From: Paludibacter sp.
Lineage (GTDB): Bacteria > Bacteroidota > Bacteroidia > Bacteroidales > Paludibacteraceae
Length of the DNA: 53,864 nucleotides
Direction of reading: 5' to 3'
Assembly (NCBI GenBank): GCA_028692715.1
Contig: JAQUWU010000034.1
Coordinates: forward strand, 1 to 53,864
The notes under the pieces were generated by a model. That model was not told the DNA's origin and searched no databases. It was given only the letters and a program-made list of their open reading frames with translations. A program made the position numbers and the translations under genes. This document shows, piece by piece, positions 1 through 9,401 of this stretch (position 1 is the first letter of the stretch; every line of letters starts with the position of its first letter).

Positions 1-230
1 AATTTCCCAGATAAGGCGCGCATGCCATCGCAAATTTCGCCCATCGAATCGCAACGCGACAATATCCCGAAAAGCATCACTATCAATTGATCCCACGAAA
101 AAAATTGCTTGTAATAACGGTCGCTACCGCACTGGTTTACTAATAAATCAAACTGCTCGCATGGAAGCATTTTGATGATTTGTTTGAAAATCGGCTGACC
201 GACTAAATTTTTTTATTTATCTTTGCCCAT
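1..230 (-). pseudogene. IS4-family transposase, N-terminal end, interrupted and cut by the window edge
   Basis: Reading the minus strand from an ATG at 230-228 gives MGKDK, a TAA stop at 215-213, and then an open frame to the window edge containing GQPIFKQIIKMLP and SWDQLIVMLFGILSRCDSMGE. This matches the N-terminal DUF4372-type domain of IS4-family transposases common in Bacteroidota. The early in-frame stop implies a nonsense mutation (AAA to TAA fits the A-rich context), or else a start at a later codon such as the ATG before LPCEQF. Only about 70 codons are visible, so the catalytic DDE domain and the far inverted repeat lie outside. The family call is moderately sure; inactivity is inferred from the stop alone. 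Confidence 0.6.
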
Positions 231-272
231 ATAGTAAATCTGTTTGTGGTAAAACAAAAGTACTATATCGGG

Positions 273-306
273 GGAAGTTATCTGTTAGATGACTTCCTTT
301 TTTTTT
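273..306 (+). terminator. Hairpin with T tract beside the IS end
   Basis: An 11-bp stem (273-283 with 287-297, one T-G pair, 3-nt loop) is followed by nine T residues. It is a textbook intrinsic terminator on the plus strand. It sits just outside the transposase start and may insulate the IS from read-through. Confidence 0.6.
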
Positions 307-433
307 ACATGTTAATTTATTTGTCGATCAGTAGTGATTTTTAATAAAAAAAATACGACTCCCGAATAGCTATTGAGATTGAATTCTATTACTTATGTGA
401 GATTTTAGGGAGATTTAAGTATAATTAGACTTG

Positions 434-461
434 TTTGGTAGCGGTCTTTTTTTTAATTTTG
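434..461 (+). promoter_or_regulatory. Bacteroidales-type promoter for the PHP phosphatase
   Basis: A TTTG at 434-437 and an exact TAnnTTTG box (TAATTTTG) at 454-461 lie upstream of the ATG at 479. The 16-bp spacer is slightly shorter than the usual 19-21, so the -33 assignment is less certain than the -7 box. Confidence 0.5.
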
Positions 462-478
462 TAAAATAAATATTATAT

Positions 479-1336
479 ATGTATTGGTCAAATTATCATA
501 GTCACTGTACATTTTGCGATGGAAGAAGTTCGATGGAGACGTTTATTCAATTTGCAATAGCAAAAAACGTCAGAAATTACGGTTTTTCTTCACATGCACC
601 ACTTCCATTCCTTACAAAATGGACGATGTTAGAAAGTGATTTACCAGATTATCAGACTGAATTTAAGCGATATAAAGAAAAATACAAAGATAAAATTAAT
701 ATATTTCAAGGTTTGGAAATAGATTATATGGAAGAGTTTCCAACGTTTATAAATAATGTTTTAAAGGATAAAAAGTTTGATTATCTAATTAGTTCTATAC
801 ATTATCTTGATAAAATAGCAGACCGGAAGTATTTGGCAATTGATGGCCCTTTTGACGAATTTGACAATGGGTTAATGACATTGTTTCACTGTGATATTAA
901 AGCGGCCGTATATCGATATTATGAGGCTATTAATCAGATGATTGATAAAGGAGGATTTGATATAGTCGGACATGTAGATAAAATTGCATTACACGGGCAG
1001 TATTATCGTGATTTCGATTTTAAAGCTTTGTGGTACACTAATTTATTTGGTGATGTTCTTGAAAAAATAAAAAAGAAAGGTTTAATATTAGAAATAAATA
1101 CCAAATCGCTTTTAGACAAAGGAGTTACATATCCTAATCAATATTATTATTCTCTGATAAATGAATTGAAAATTCCAATAATGGTGAATTCTGATTGTCA
1201 TTATCCTGATTTGATTACAAATGGTTTTAAGGAAACTTATACTGAACTAAAAAGAGTTGGTTTTAAAACACTACAGCAATTGGTTGACGGAAAATGGCAG
1301 GGTGTAGAATTTGATGAAAATGGTTTGTTTGATTAA
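479..1336 (+). CDS. Histidinol-phosphatase-like PHP-domain phosphoesterase
   Basis: This is a 285-residue PHP-fold metal-dependent phosphoesterase resembling the HisK/HisJ-type histidinol phosphatases, which remove phosphate from L-histidinol phosphate in histidine synthesis. The metal-ligand pattern of the fold is visible: NYHSHCTFCDG at residues 5-15, GLEID near 78, SSIHYLD near 105, a GHVDKIAL segment near 163, and NSDCHYP near 237. The length is typical. It stands alone between an IS remnant and prs, with no other his gene nearby, so the substrate is inferred from family resemblance and a different phosphoester is possible. The start is the ATG just downstream of a good -7 box. Confidence 0.8.
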   Translation: MYWSNYHSHCTFCDGRSSMETFIQFAIAKNVRNYGFSSHAPLPFLTKWTMLESDLPDYQTEFKRYKEKYKDKINIFQGLEIDYMEEFPTFINNVLKDKKFDYLISSIHYLDKIADRKYLAIDGPFDEFDNGLMTLFHCDIKAAVYRYYEAINQMIDKGGFDIVGHVDKIALHGQYYRDFDFKALWYTNLFGDVLEKIKKKGLILEINTKSLLDKGVTYPNQYYYSLINELKIPIMVNSDCHYPDLITNGFKETYTELKRVGFKTLQQLVDGKWQGVEFDENGLFD

Positions 1337-1547
1337 TCAAAGAGTCTTTTTACACTTCAATTTTCAGATCTAGAGTAATTAATACCGATTGCAGAAATAA
1401 TATAGTCCAATTTCGACAATGTCTCATTGTCCTATTTATTTCTATGCATCGGCATTAACCACAGTTGACTTATAAAATAGCTTTGGACTATTTAAAAGTA
1501 CAGATGATATAATTTAAATGATTAAACCAAATTTTTAAAATTATAAA

Positions 1548-1583
1548 AGAAACTCCCTGATTTATTAAAATCAGGGAGTTTCT
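1548..1583 (-). terminator. Hairpin terminator between the convergent PHP gene and prs
   Basis: A perfect 16-bp stem (1548-1563 with 1568-1583) with a 4-nt loop lies 20 bp after the prs stop. The T tract is poor in both directions, but the two convergent genes end here and it can serve either. Confidence 0.6.
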
Positions 1584-1603
1584 AAATATGGTATTGTTTA
1601 TTC

Positions 1604-2548
1604 TTACAACAGATATTGTTCGCTAATAGATTTATGTTCCTGAACACGTTGAATAGTATCTGCAAACATATCAGAAATGGTCAGAATTTTAACCTTTGAG
1701 CATTTTCCACAATCGAAAGGAATTGAGTCGGTAAATGCTATTTCGGTCAATGCCGATTCCATAATTCTCTGTGAAGCATTACCTGACATAACTCCATGAG
1801 AAACAATTGCTCTAACGCTGGTTGCACCACGTTCCATCATTAAGTCAGATGCTTTGCAAAGTGTTCCGGCTGTATCAACCATATCATCGGTAATGATAAC
1901 ATTTTTTCCTACAACATCTCCAATTATGGTCATTTCACCTACAACATTAGCTTTATCACGAGTTTTATGACAAATAACCATTGGAACACCCAAATGCTTT
2001 GAATAAGAACCGGCACGTTTTGATCCACCAACATCAGGTGAAGCAATCACAAGATTTTTAAGCTTTAGCGATTTTACATAAGGCACAAAAATAGTCGAGC
2101 CATATAAATGGTCGACCGGCACATTGAAAAATCCCTGAATTTGATCTGCATGTAAGTCCATTGTGATAATTCTGTCAACTCCCGCCACGCTCAACATATC
2201 TGCTATAAGTTTTGCACCAATTGATACACGTGGTTTATCTTTTCTGTCCTGTCGAGCCCAGCCAAAGTAGGGTATAACTGCAATAATTTTGTAAGCTGAA
2301 GCTCTCTTTGCTGCATCGATCATTAGCAACAGTTCCATCAGGTTTTCCGAATTGGGAAATGTGGATTGAATCAGATAAATGTATTGTCCACGTATAGATT
2401 CTTCGTACGATACTGAAAATTCTCCATCGGAGAAATGTTCAATATTCATTTTACCAAGTGTTATACCTAAAGACGTTGCTATTTTTTCTGCGAGATTACG
2501 GGTTTTTGTACCGGTAAATACTTTAAAAGGGAATTTGGAAACCTCCAT
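1604..2548 (-). CDS. prs: Ribose-phosphate pyrophosphokinase (PRPP synthetase)
   Basis: Makes 5-phosphoribosyl-1-pyrophosphate from ribose 5-phosphate and ATP, feeding purine, pyrimidine, histidine and NAD synthesis in the cytoplasm. The frame stays open further upstream, but the ATG at 2548 gives a 314-residue protein of normal family length starting MEVSKFPFKVFTG, and the extra upstream codons overlap the promoter. Visible motifs are FSDGEFSV, the ATP-binding loop PYFGWARQDRK, the metal-binding MDLHADQIQGFF, and the PRPP loop ITDDMVDTAGTL. It is a single-gene unit with its own -7 box about 40 bp upstream of the start and a hairpin after the stop. Confidence 0.95.
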   Translation of the reverse strand: MEVSKFPFKVFTGTKTRNLAEKIATSLGITLGKMNIEHFSDGEFSVSYEESIRGQYIYLIQSTFPNSENLMELLLMIDAAKRASAYKIIAVIPYFGWARQDRKDKPRVSIGAKLIADMLSVAGVDRIITMDLHADQIQGFFNVPVDHLYGSTIFVPYVKSLKLKNLVIASPDVGGSKRAGSYSKHLGVPMVICHKTRDKANVVGEMTIIGDVVGKNVIITDDMVDTAGTLCKASDLMMERGATSVRAIVSHGVMSGNASQRIMESALTEIAFTDSIPFDCGKCSKVKILTISDMFADTIQRVQEHKSISEQYLL

Positions 2549-2585
2549 GAGTTGTTTTTGTAATATTGTTTTGGGAAATTTTATG

Positions 2586-2593
2586 CAAAAGTA
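2586..2593 (-). promoter_or_regulatory. -7 box for prs
   Basis: On the minus strand this reads TACTTTTG, an exact TAnnTTTG match, placed about 40 bp before the prs start chosen here. No clear -33 TTTG is seen at the standard distance. Confidence 0.5.
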
Positions 2594-2804
2594 CTCAAAT
2601 ATATTTTGAAAAATATAAGAAAACAGGATAAAATGTCTATGAATATTTATTAGTAATAAATACAAAAATATTTCCTTTTTAAATTCAATTGATTATTATT
2701 TCAAACTTCTTGAAAATGATAGATTTAAGAATCGAAACTTTTAATTATTTTTTTCTATATAAAAAATCAGGATAAATTGTTTTTGTATAAATGGATAATT
2801 ACAC

Positions 2805-2832
2805 AACGTTTGAATCAATGCAAACGTTTGAA
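2805..2832. promoter_or_regulatory. Two AACGTTTGAA sites, possible LacI-family operator
   Basis: AACGTTTGAA occurs at 2805-2814 and again at 2823-2832; the second is inside the perfect palindrome CAAACGTTTG (2821-2830). A central CG in such a palindrome is typical of LacI/GalR-family operators. They lie 111-138 bp before the GH77 gene and just upstream of its -7 box. No LacI gene is in the window, so the regulator is unknown. Confidence 0.35.
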
Positions 2833-2886
2833 ATTAAATTATGCATGTTTTAGAGTGTTTGGATTTCGTATTATTTTTTATTGCTG

Positions 2887-2894
2887 TACTTTTG
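2887..2894 (+). promoter_or_regulatory. -7 box for the GH77 gene
   Basis: TACTTTTG, an exact TAnnTTTG match, lies 48 bp before the ATG. The nearest TTTG upstream is about 25 bp away, longer than usual, which would suit an activator-dependent promoter. Confidence 0.45.
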
Positions 2895-2942
2895 ATTTAT
2901 ATTTAAGATTATGGCTCTTAATATATTAAAATTCAGACATCT

Positions 2943-5636
2943 ATGAAAATACACTTTAAAATACCATACTTTACTTATTGGGGACAGCACTTGCTTGTCA
3001 GTGGGAATATTCCCGAGCTTGGAAATGGTGATGTATCAAAAGCATTAAAATTAAATTTTCAATCACCCGAAAATTGGAACGGTATAATTGAAATAAATTC
3101 AGATATTAATATTGAATTCAGATATAAATATGTGTTGTTTAACGAACAAAACAGACAATATACCGAAGAATGGGGAGAGGACAGAATATTAAAGCTTGAA
3201 CCAAAAACGGTTGATCACTTCTTTTGCGAAGATAACTGGAATTCCCCGGGTAGTGTGGAAAATGTATTTCTTACGGCTCCTTTTCAGAAAGTTTTACTCC
3301 AGAAGCCATCAAAAAAGACTTTTAAATCTTCAAATGTAAAAATTACTCATATTTTTAAAGTAAAAATGCCTTTGTTGAAAAACAATGAAACCCTTTGTTT
3401 AATTGGAGATTGTGATGCATTAGGTAACTGGTCGACTGCAAGTCCGGTGTTATTGAATAATGCAGATGATAATTGGTGGACGGTAGAGCTAAATTTGAGT
3501 AAAGTAAAGACAGAAATTCATTATAAATATGGAATTTACGACGAACATGAAAATAAATTTTTATATTTCGAATCAGGTTCGGACAGAATTGCTCAGGTTT
3601 TAAACTCAAAAAAAACAGTAGTTCAGCTTTCCGATGGTTTTGTACGTATTCAGAATAATTCATGGAAAGGCGCTGGTGTCGGACTTCCTGTTTTTAGTAT
3701 TCGTACAAAAAACAGCTTTGGTGTTGGTGATTTTGTCGATATCAAATTGTTGGTAGACTGGGCTTCGAAAGTGGGATTGAAACTTATTCAGGTTCTCCCT
3801 TTGAACGATACTATCGGAACACATACCGACGAAGATGTTTTACCCTATGCTGCCATTTCAGCTTTTGCTTTAAATCCTCTGTTTTTAAATCTTTCGGCAA
3901 TAGGAAAACTACCTGATTTTCACCCACTTCAGAAGAAATATAAATCCACACAAACTCAATTAAATGAACTTGAACTCATTGGATTTATGGATGTTATCAC
4001 TTATAAACTACAATACTCAAAAGAACTTTTCCTTTTACAAAAAGAGAAGTTTCTGGAAAATAAGGATTTTCAGAAATTTTACAATAATAATAGATATTGG
4101 CTTTTCCCTTATGCTGCTTATTGTGTTTTGAGAGATCAGTTTGGGACTTCTGATTATCGTCAATGGAATGAATTTGCTATTTACAAAGAAGAAAAAATTA
4201 CTGAATTTTCGAAGGAATCTCAGCCACATTACGATGATATTGTTCTAAATTATTTCATTCAATATCATTTACACCTGCAACTTTCGGAAGCCGCAATCTA
4301 CGCTCACAAAAATAACGTGGTGTTAAAGGGCGACATTCCAATTGGTGTAAATAGAAATAGTGTCGATACATGGGTTAATCCCGAATTGTTCAATATGAAT
4401 ATGCAGGCCGGTGCACCTCCGGATATGTTCTCGGTAAAAGGACAAAATTGGGAATTACCAACATATAATTGGGAAAAAATTGAACGAACGGATTTTGACT
4501 GGTGGAAAAAACGATTTGCACAAATGTCGAATTATTTTGACACATTCAGAATCGATCATATCTTAGGATTTTTCCGAATTTGGGAAATTCCAACCTATCA
4601 AGTGGAAGGTATTATGGGACATTTAAATCCATCTACTCCAATACATGTTAATGAGTTTGCTGAAAAAGGATTGTGGTTCGATTATAATCGTTTTTGTAAG
4701 CCTTATATAACTGATTCTATTTTGTGGGATTTATTTGGCGAAGAATCTGCTTGGGTGAAAGCAAATTGCCTACAAATTGAGGATGGTTGGGTTCTGCGCT
4801 TAAAACCTGCTTACCAAAGTCAGGTGACAGTGGAAAAACTATATCAAGACAAAAAAATTACCGAAAGAGTGAAATGGGGTTTGTTTGATACAATTTCGAA
4901 TGTACTCTTTTTTGAGTTAGAAGGAAGTAACGGCCAACAGTTTTACCCACGTTTCGGAATGGAATCATTAAGTACATTTCAACATTTGGACAATTATACA
5001 AAAGATCGTTTACGGGAATTATATGTCGATTATTTCTATCGTCGTCAGGATGCAAACTGGTATCAATCAGGAATGGAAAAATTACCTGCATTAAAACGAT
5101 CAACGAATATGTTAATTTGCGGTGAGGATTTAGGAATGATGACTCCTTGTGTCACTTCGGTAATGAATGAATTGGGAATTCTGAGTTTGGAAGTACAACG
5201 AGCTCCAAAAACAAATAAATTGGAGTTTTTTCATCCTTCAAATGCTCCCTATTTGTCGGTTGTTACTCCTTCTACACACGATATGAGCACTATACGTGGC
5301 TGGTGGGAAGAAGACAGAGGAGTGACGCAGCGTTTTTATAACTCACAACTTGGTCATTGGGGCGAAGCACCTTACTTTTGCGAATGGTGGATTTGCAGGG
5401 ATATATTATTACAACATTTGTATTCTCCGGCTGTGTGGTCTATTTTTCAAATGCAGGATTTAATGAGTATTTCTGATAAAATAAGACGCTCTAATCCGCA
5501 CGATGAACGAATAAAGGTACCTTCGAATTCTATGAGTAGTTGGCGTTATCGTGTTCATATTAATATGGAAGATTTATTGAAAGAAACGGAATTTAATGAA
5601 GAATTAAAAAATTATATTATTCAGTCAGGAAGATAA
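2943..5636 (+). CDS. malQ: 4-alpha-glucanotransferase (GH77) with two N-terminal CBM20 domains
   Basis: Transfers maltosyl or glucosyl units between alpha-1,4-glucans, for maltodextrin or glycogen metabolism in the cytoplasm. The 897 residues fit the DPE2-like form: two starch-binding CBM20 domains (about 1-110 and 125-235; note LVSGNIPELG and CLIGDCDALGNW) followed by the GH77 barrel. The family's catalytic triad is present: the nucleophile D538 in FRIDHILGF, acid/base E728 in GEDLG, and D780 in STHDMST. There is no signal peptide. It is a single gene with a hairpin terminator directly behind it. Two AACGTTTGAA sites upstream suggest control by a LacI-type regulator encoded elsewhere. Confidence 0.93.
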   Translation: MKIHFKIPYFTYWGQHLLVSGNIPELGNGDVSKALKLNFQSPENWNGIIEINSDINIEFRYKYVLFNEQNRQYTEEWGEDRILKLEPKTVDHFFCEDNWNSPGSVENVFLTAPFQKVLLQKPSKKTFKSSNVKITHIFKVKMPLLKNNETLCLIGDCDALGNWSTASPVLLNNADDNWWTVELNLSKVKTEIHYKYGIYDEHENKFLYFESGSDRIAQVLNSKKTVVQLSDGFVRIQNNSWKGAGVGLPVFSIRTKNSFGVGDFVDIKLLVDWASKVGLKLIQVLPLNDTIGTHTDEDVLPYAAISAFALNPLFLNLSAIGKLPDFHPLQKKYKSTQTQLNELELIGFMDVITYKLQYSKELFLLQKEKFLENKDFQKFYNNNRYWLFPYAAYCVLRDQFGTSDYRQWNEFAIYKEEKITEFSKESQPHYDDIVLNYFIQYHLHLQLSEAAIYAHKNNVVLKGDIPIGVNRNSVDTWVNPELFNMNMQAGAPPDMFSVKGQNWELPTYNWEKIERTDFDWWKKRFAQMSNYFDTFRIDHILGFFRIWEIPTYQVEGIMGHLNPSTPIHVNEFAEKGLWFDYNRFCKPYITDSILWDLFGEESAWVKANCLQIEDGWVLRLKPAYQSQVTVEKLYQDKKITERVKWGLFDTISNVLFFELEGSNGQQFYPRFGMESLSTFQHLDNYTKDRLRELYVDYFYRRQDANWYQSGMEKLPALKRSTNMLICGEDLGMMTPCVTSVMNELGILSLEVQRAPKTNKLEFFHPSNAPYLSVVTPSTHDMSTIRGWWEEDRGVTQRFYNSQLGHWGEAPYFCEWWICRDILLQHLYSPAVWSIFQMQDLMSISDKIRRSNPHDERIKVPSNSMSSWRYRVHINMEDLLKETEFNEELKNYIIQSGR

Positions 5637-5653
5637 ACTGTTAGTTGAAATTT

Positions 5654-5694
5654 AAAAGCAGATGCAATCGAGAAATTGTATCTGCTTTTTTTTT
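5654..5694 (+). terminator. Intrinsic terminator after the GH77 gene
   Basis: A 12-bp stem (5657-5668 with 5675-5686) with one G-T pair and a 6-nt loop is followed by a run of nine T residues. Confidence 0.85.
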
Positions 5695-5747
5695 CAATAT
5701 TTTTTTTGTTACTTTGTTTGAAATTTACTACCAAAAGAATAACAGAT

Positions 5748-5939
5748 ATGAAAAAAAAACTGAAACGGTCAAAAAATCAACAACTAGCAGGTGTCTGTGC
5801 AGGCATTGCCGAATATTTTGATTGGGATATTACTTTAGTCAGAGTTATATATGCATTATTAACAATTTTTTCTGCCGGATTTCCGGGTTTATTGTTGTAC
5901 ATTGTTATGTGGATAGTTATGCCATTGGATAATGAATGA
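5748..5939 (+). CDS. PspC-domain small membrane protein
   Basis: A 63-residue protein consisting of one PspC domain: KLKRSKNQQLAGVCAGIAEYF, then DWDITLVRVIYALLTIF and a C-terminal hydrophobic segment rich in L, I and M ending VMPLDNE. PspC in enterobacteria is a membrane partner in the phage-shock response; stand-alone copies like this one are common in Bacteroidota and their role is not known. The frame is open further upstream, but those codons fall inside the preceding terminator, so the ATG at 5748 is preferred. No other psp gene is nearby. Confidence 0.8.
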   Translation: MKKKLKRSKNQQLAGVCAGIAEYFDWDITLVRVIYALLTIFSAGFPGLLLYIVMWIVMPLDNE

Positions 5940-6097
5940 TTTTTAATTTTTCAGACCTGTTTTAATTCCTACATTGTTCATTTTATTTATGGCAATGTTG
6001 ATTGCATTTGATGTTTAGATTCTGTTGAATGGAGTTTGATTTATTCCATAAAAAGTCCTTATCTGAACATCTTGTTAATTTTTACTTCAATAGATAA

Positions 6098-8107
6098 ATG
6101 GCATTTAAACTCATATCTCCTTACAGTCCTACTGGTGATCAGCCCGAAGCAATTAAACAACTTGTAGAGGGTTTAAATGCCGGAATCCCTTATCAAACAT
6201 TGCTGGGTGTAACCGGCTCCGGAAAAACGTTTACTATTGCTAATGTGGTAGAACAGATTCAGCGTCCAACATTGATTTTGAGTCATAACAAAACCCTGGC
6301 GGCTCAACTTTACAGCGAATTTAAATCGTTTTTTCCACAGAATGCTGTTGAATATTTTGTCTCCTATTACGACTATTATCAACCCGAAGCTTATTTGCCG
6401 GTTTCCGATGTGTATATTGAAAAGGATTTATCAATAAATCAGGAAATTGAAAAACTTCGGTTGGCAACAACTTCTTCATTACTGTCGGGGAGGAGGGATG
6501 TATTGGTAGTTTCTTCAGTTTCATGTATTTATGGAATGGGAAACCCTGATGATTTCAATAGCAATGTAATTGAAATTTACAAGGGGCAGAAAGTAGTTCG
6601 CAATACATTTTTGCGGACGTTGGTGGATAGTTTATATACCCGAAACGAAATTGAATTAAATCGTGGTAATTTTCGGGTAAAAGGCGATACAGTAGATATT
6701 TTTTTGGCTTATGCTGATTTTGTTCTTAGAATAGTTTTCTGGGGTGACGAAATTGAAGAAATTCAACGGGTTGATCCTTTAAATTTTCATGTGTTAGAAT
6801 CGGTTGAAACCTACAAAATATATCCTGCCAGCATTTTTGTAACCACTAAAGAAGCAATTGCAAAGGCGATAAATCTTATCGAAATAGATTTAGCCAAACA
6901 AGTTGATTATTTTCGTTCAATAGGAAAACCTTACGAAGCTAAACGAATTTACGAAAGGGTGAATTATGACTTGGAAATGATTAAAGAACTGGGGTATTGT
7001 TCAGGAATTGAGAATTATTCACGATATTTCGATGGACGTTCTGCCGGTAGTCGCCCTTTCTGTTTACTCGACTATTTCCCGAAAGATTTTTTGATGGTAA
7101 TTGATGAAAGTCACGTTTCAATTTCTCAGATCAGAGCCATGTTTGGTGGTGATTCAGCGCGGAAACAAAATCTGGTGGATTATGGCTTTCGTCTTCCTTC
7201 AGCCAAAGATAATCGTCCGTTGAAATTCGAGGAATTTGAAGAACTTGCTCCTCAAACCATTTATGTAAGTGCTACTCCCGCCGATTATGAGTTGGCAAAA
7301 AGTGAAGGAGTTATAGTCGATCAATTAATTCGTCCAACCGGACTACTCGATCCGATTATAGATGTACGACCCAGTCTAAATCAGATTGATGATTTGCTGG
7401 AAGAAATTACTGTAAGAACGGAAAAAGATGAACGAACATTGGTTACAACACTTACCAAACGCATGGCTGAAGAGCTGACCGATTATTTAGCAAAAATGGG
7501 TGTTCGTTGTAATTATATTCACTCCGATGTTGATACACTTGATCGGGTTATTATAATGGAAGATTTGCGTCGTGGAGTATACGATGTGTTGATTGGTGTA
7601 AACCTTTTACGTGAGGGATTGGATTTGCCGGAAGTTTCATTGGTAGCCATTTTGGATGCCGATAAAGAAGGCTTTTTACGTTCGCATCGTTCGCTCACTC
7701 AAACGGCAGGACGTGCTGCACGAAATCTGAATGGTCGCGTAATTATGTATGCCGATAAAATGACCGACAGTATGGCAAAAACGATTTCGGAAACAAATAG
7801 AAGACGTGAAAAACAATTGGCTTATAATGAATTACATGGAATTACGCCGACTGCTATTCTAAAAGGGGAGCGAAATTCATTTGCAAAAATAGAACCGAAT
7901 GCTTATGTAGAACCGGATAATTCACAAAGCATTGCTGCAGATCCGGTAGTTCAGTATATGTCCAACACTGCACTTGAAAAAGCAATAGCCAAAACTAAAA
8001 AAGCGATGCAGGAAGCGGCTAAAAAACTCGAATTTCTTGATGCGGCTCAATTGCGCGATGAATTGATAAAACTGGAAGATTTACTGAAATCAAAACAATC
8101 GTCGTAA
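6098..8107 (+). CDS. uvrB: Excinuclease ABC subunit B
   Basis: DNA-damage verification helicase of nucleotide excision repair; it receives DNA from UvrA and recruits UvrC. The 669-residue length is typical. Visible are the Walker A motif GVTGSGKT (37-44), the beta-hairpin region YYDYYQPEAY that locks onto damaged DNA, the DESH Walker B motif (MVIDESHVS), helicase motif TAGRAARN, and a C-terminal UVR coiled coil (near 630-665) that contacts UvrC. It converges with the aldolase gene and shares a bidirectional hairpin with it. Confidence 0.97.
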   Translation: MAFKLISPYSPTGDQPEAIKQLVEGLNAGIPYQTLLGVTGSGKTFTIANVVEQIQRPTLILSHNKTLAAQLYSEFKSFFPQNAVEYFVSYYDYYQPEAYLPVSDVYIEKDLSINQEIEKLRLATTSSLLSGRRDVLVVSSVSCIYGMGNPDDFNSNVIEIYKGQKVVRNTFLRTLVDSLYTRNEIELNRGNFRVKGDTVDIFLAYADFVLRIVFWGDEIEEIQRVDPLNFHVLESVETYKIYPASIFVTTKEAIAKAINLIEIDLAKQVDYFRSIGKPYEAKRIYERVNYDLEMIKELGYCSGIENYSRYFDGRSAGSRPFCLLDYFPKDFLMVIDESHVSISQIRAMFGGDSARKQNLVDYGFRLPSAKDNRPLKFEEFEELAPQTIYVSATPADYELAKSEGVIVDQLIRPTGLLDPIIDVRPSLNQIDDLLEEITVRTEKDERTLVTTLTKRMAEELTDYLAKMGVRCNYIHSDVDTLDRVIIMEDLRRGVYDVLIGVNLLREGLDLPEVSLVAILDADKEGFLRSHRSLTQTAGRAARNLNGRVIMYADKMTDSMAKTISETNRRREKQLAYNELHGITPTAILKGERNSFAKIEPNAYVEPDNSQSIAADPVVQYMSNTALEKAIAKTKKAMQEAAKKLEFLDAAQLRDELIKLEDLLKSKQSS

Positions 8108-8112
8108 AAAAA

Positions 8113-8166
8113 ACGCAGATATTGAATTTGTACAGCATTTAACTGTAAAAATCTCAACATCTGCGT
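8113..8166. terminator. Bidirectional hairpin between uvrB and fba
   Basis: The outer arms ACGCAGAT (8113-8120) and ATCTGCGT (8159-8166) pair, with an inner TACAG/CTGTA stem at 8131-8147. An A-run precedes it and A residues follow, giving T tracts on the minus-strand transcript. Confidence 0.65.
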
Positions 8167-8184
8167 AAAATATGAGAGTCTTAT

Positions 8185-9264
8185 TTATAGACTATCAATG
8201 GCATTCAAATCTTCGAATGCGACTTTCAATCTAGCAATAAGTGATTCTTCACCCTTGCGAAGCCAAACTCTTGGATCGTAGAATTTTTTGTTTGGTTTAT
8301 CTGCTCCGTCAGGATTTCCAATTTGGCTTTGTAAGTAATCATGGTTAGCTGCTTCAAAAGCTCTCACACCATCCCAAAATGCCCATTGAGTATCAGTATC
8401 AATATTCATTTTTATAACACCGTAGCTAATGGCTTCACGAATTTCTTCGTGAGAAGAACCAGAACCGCCATGGAAAACAAAGTTTACCGGATGATCTTCA
8501 GTTAAACCTAATTTTTCTTTGATATAATCCTGAGAATTTTTTAGAATGATTGGCATTAGTTTCACATTTCCCGGTTTGTAAACGCCGTGAACGTTACCAA
8601 ATGAAGCCGCAATTGTAAAGTTTGGAGAAATTTTGCTCAATTCTTGGTAAGCATACAGTACGTCTGAGGGTTGAGAATATAATAAACTATTATCTACACC
8701 TGAGTTGTCAACACCATCTTCTTCACCACCGGTAATCCCAAGTTCAATTTCAAGTGTCATATCTATTTTACTCATACGGGCAAGGTATTTTTTGCAAATT
8801 TCGATATTTTCTTTAATTGGTTCTTCAGATAAATCCAACATATGTGAACTGAAAAGAGGTTTACCATACTGTTCAAAATGTTTTTCTCCTGCATCTAGCA
8901 GACCATCAATCCATGGTAAAAGTTTTTTTGCTGCATGGTCGGTGTGCAATATTACGCGTACGCCATAAGCTTCAGACAAAATATGAATGTGTTTTGCTCC
9001 GGCAACAGCACCTAAAACAGCTGCCTGCTGACCTTCAAGTTTTAATCCTTTTCCTGCGTTAAAAATTGCACCACCGTTCGAAAACTGTATCATTACAGGT
9101 GCATTTACATTTTTTGCGGCTTCCATTATTGCGTTAACCGTAGAAGAACCAACTACATTTACTGCGGGAATGGCAAAACCATTTGCTTTCGCTACTTTAA
9201 AAATATATTGTAAATCACTTCCGGTTACTACACCCGGTTTTACTACTGCTGAAATTTTATCCAT
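8185..9264 (-). CDS. fbaA: Class II fructose-bisphosphate aldolase
   Basis: Zinc-dependent aldolase that interconverts fructose 1,6-bisphosphate with glyceraldehyde 3-phosphate and dihydroxyacetone phosphate in glycolysis and gluconeogenesis. At 359 residues it has the length of the E. coli FbaA subtype. Motifs include VILHTDHAAKKLLPW (zinc ligand histidine and catalytic Asp), LEIELGITGGEEDG, FHGGSGSS and the MNIDTDTQWAFWDG segment. It is a single-gene unit downstream of, and on the same strand as, the rpsF operon, but separated from it by a hairpin. Confidence 0.96.
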   Translation of the reverse strand: MDKISAVVKPGVVTGSDLQYIFKVAKANGFAIPAVNVVGSSTVNAIMEAAKNVNAPVMIQFSNGGAIFNAGKGLKLEGQQAAVLGAVAGAKHIHILSEAYGVRVILHTDHAAKKLLPWIDGLLDAGEKHFEQYGKPLFSSHMLDLSEEPIKENIEICKKYLARMSKIDMTLEIELGITGGEEDGVDNSGVDNSLLYSQPSDVLYAYQELSKISPNFTIAASFGNVHGVYKPGNVKLMPIILKNSQDYIKEKLGLTEDHPVNFVFHGGSGSSHEEIREAISYGVIKMNIDTDTQWAFWDGVRAFEAANHDYLQSQIGNPDGADKPNKKFYDPRVWLRKGEESLIARLKVAFEDLNAIDSL

Positions 9265-9341
9265 AATTTAAATGATTAAATTGTTATTAGTTTGATTCTA
9301 TTTTTAAAACAAATTTATTGACAAAAAGTTAGTTATCAAAT

Positions 9342-9374
9342 AAAAAAAACCGATATACAACGAAGCATACCGGT
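9342..9374 (-). terminator. Terminator of the rpsF-rpsR-rplI operon
   Basis: On the minus strand an imperfect stem (ACCG/CGGT outer pairs, arms 9349-9358 and 9365-9374) is followed by eight T residues, 28-60 bp after the rplI stop. Confidence 0.7.
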
Positions 9375-9401
9375 CTTTTGTCTTGATTTTGAATTGAAAT
9401 T

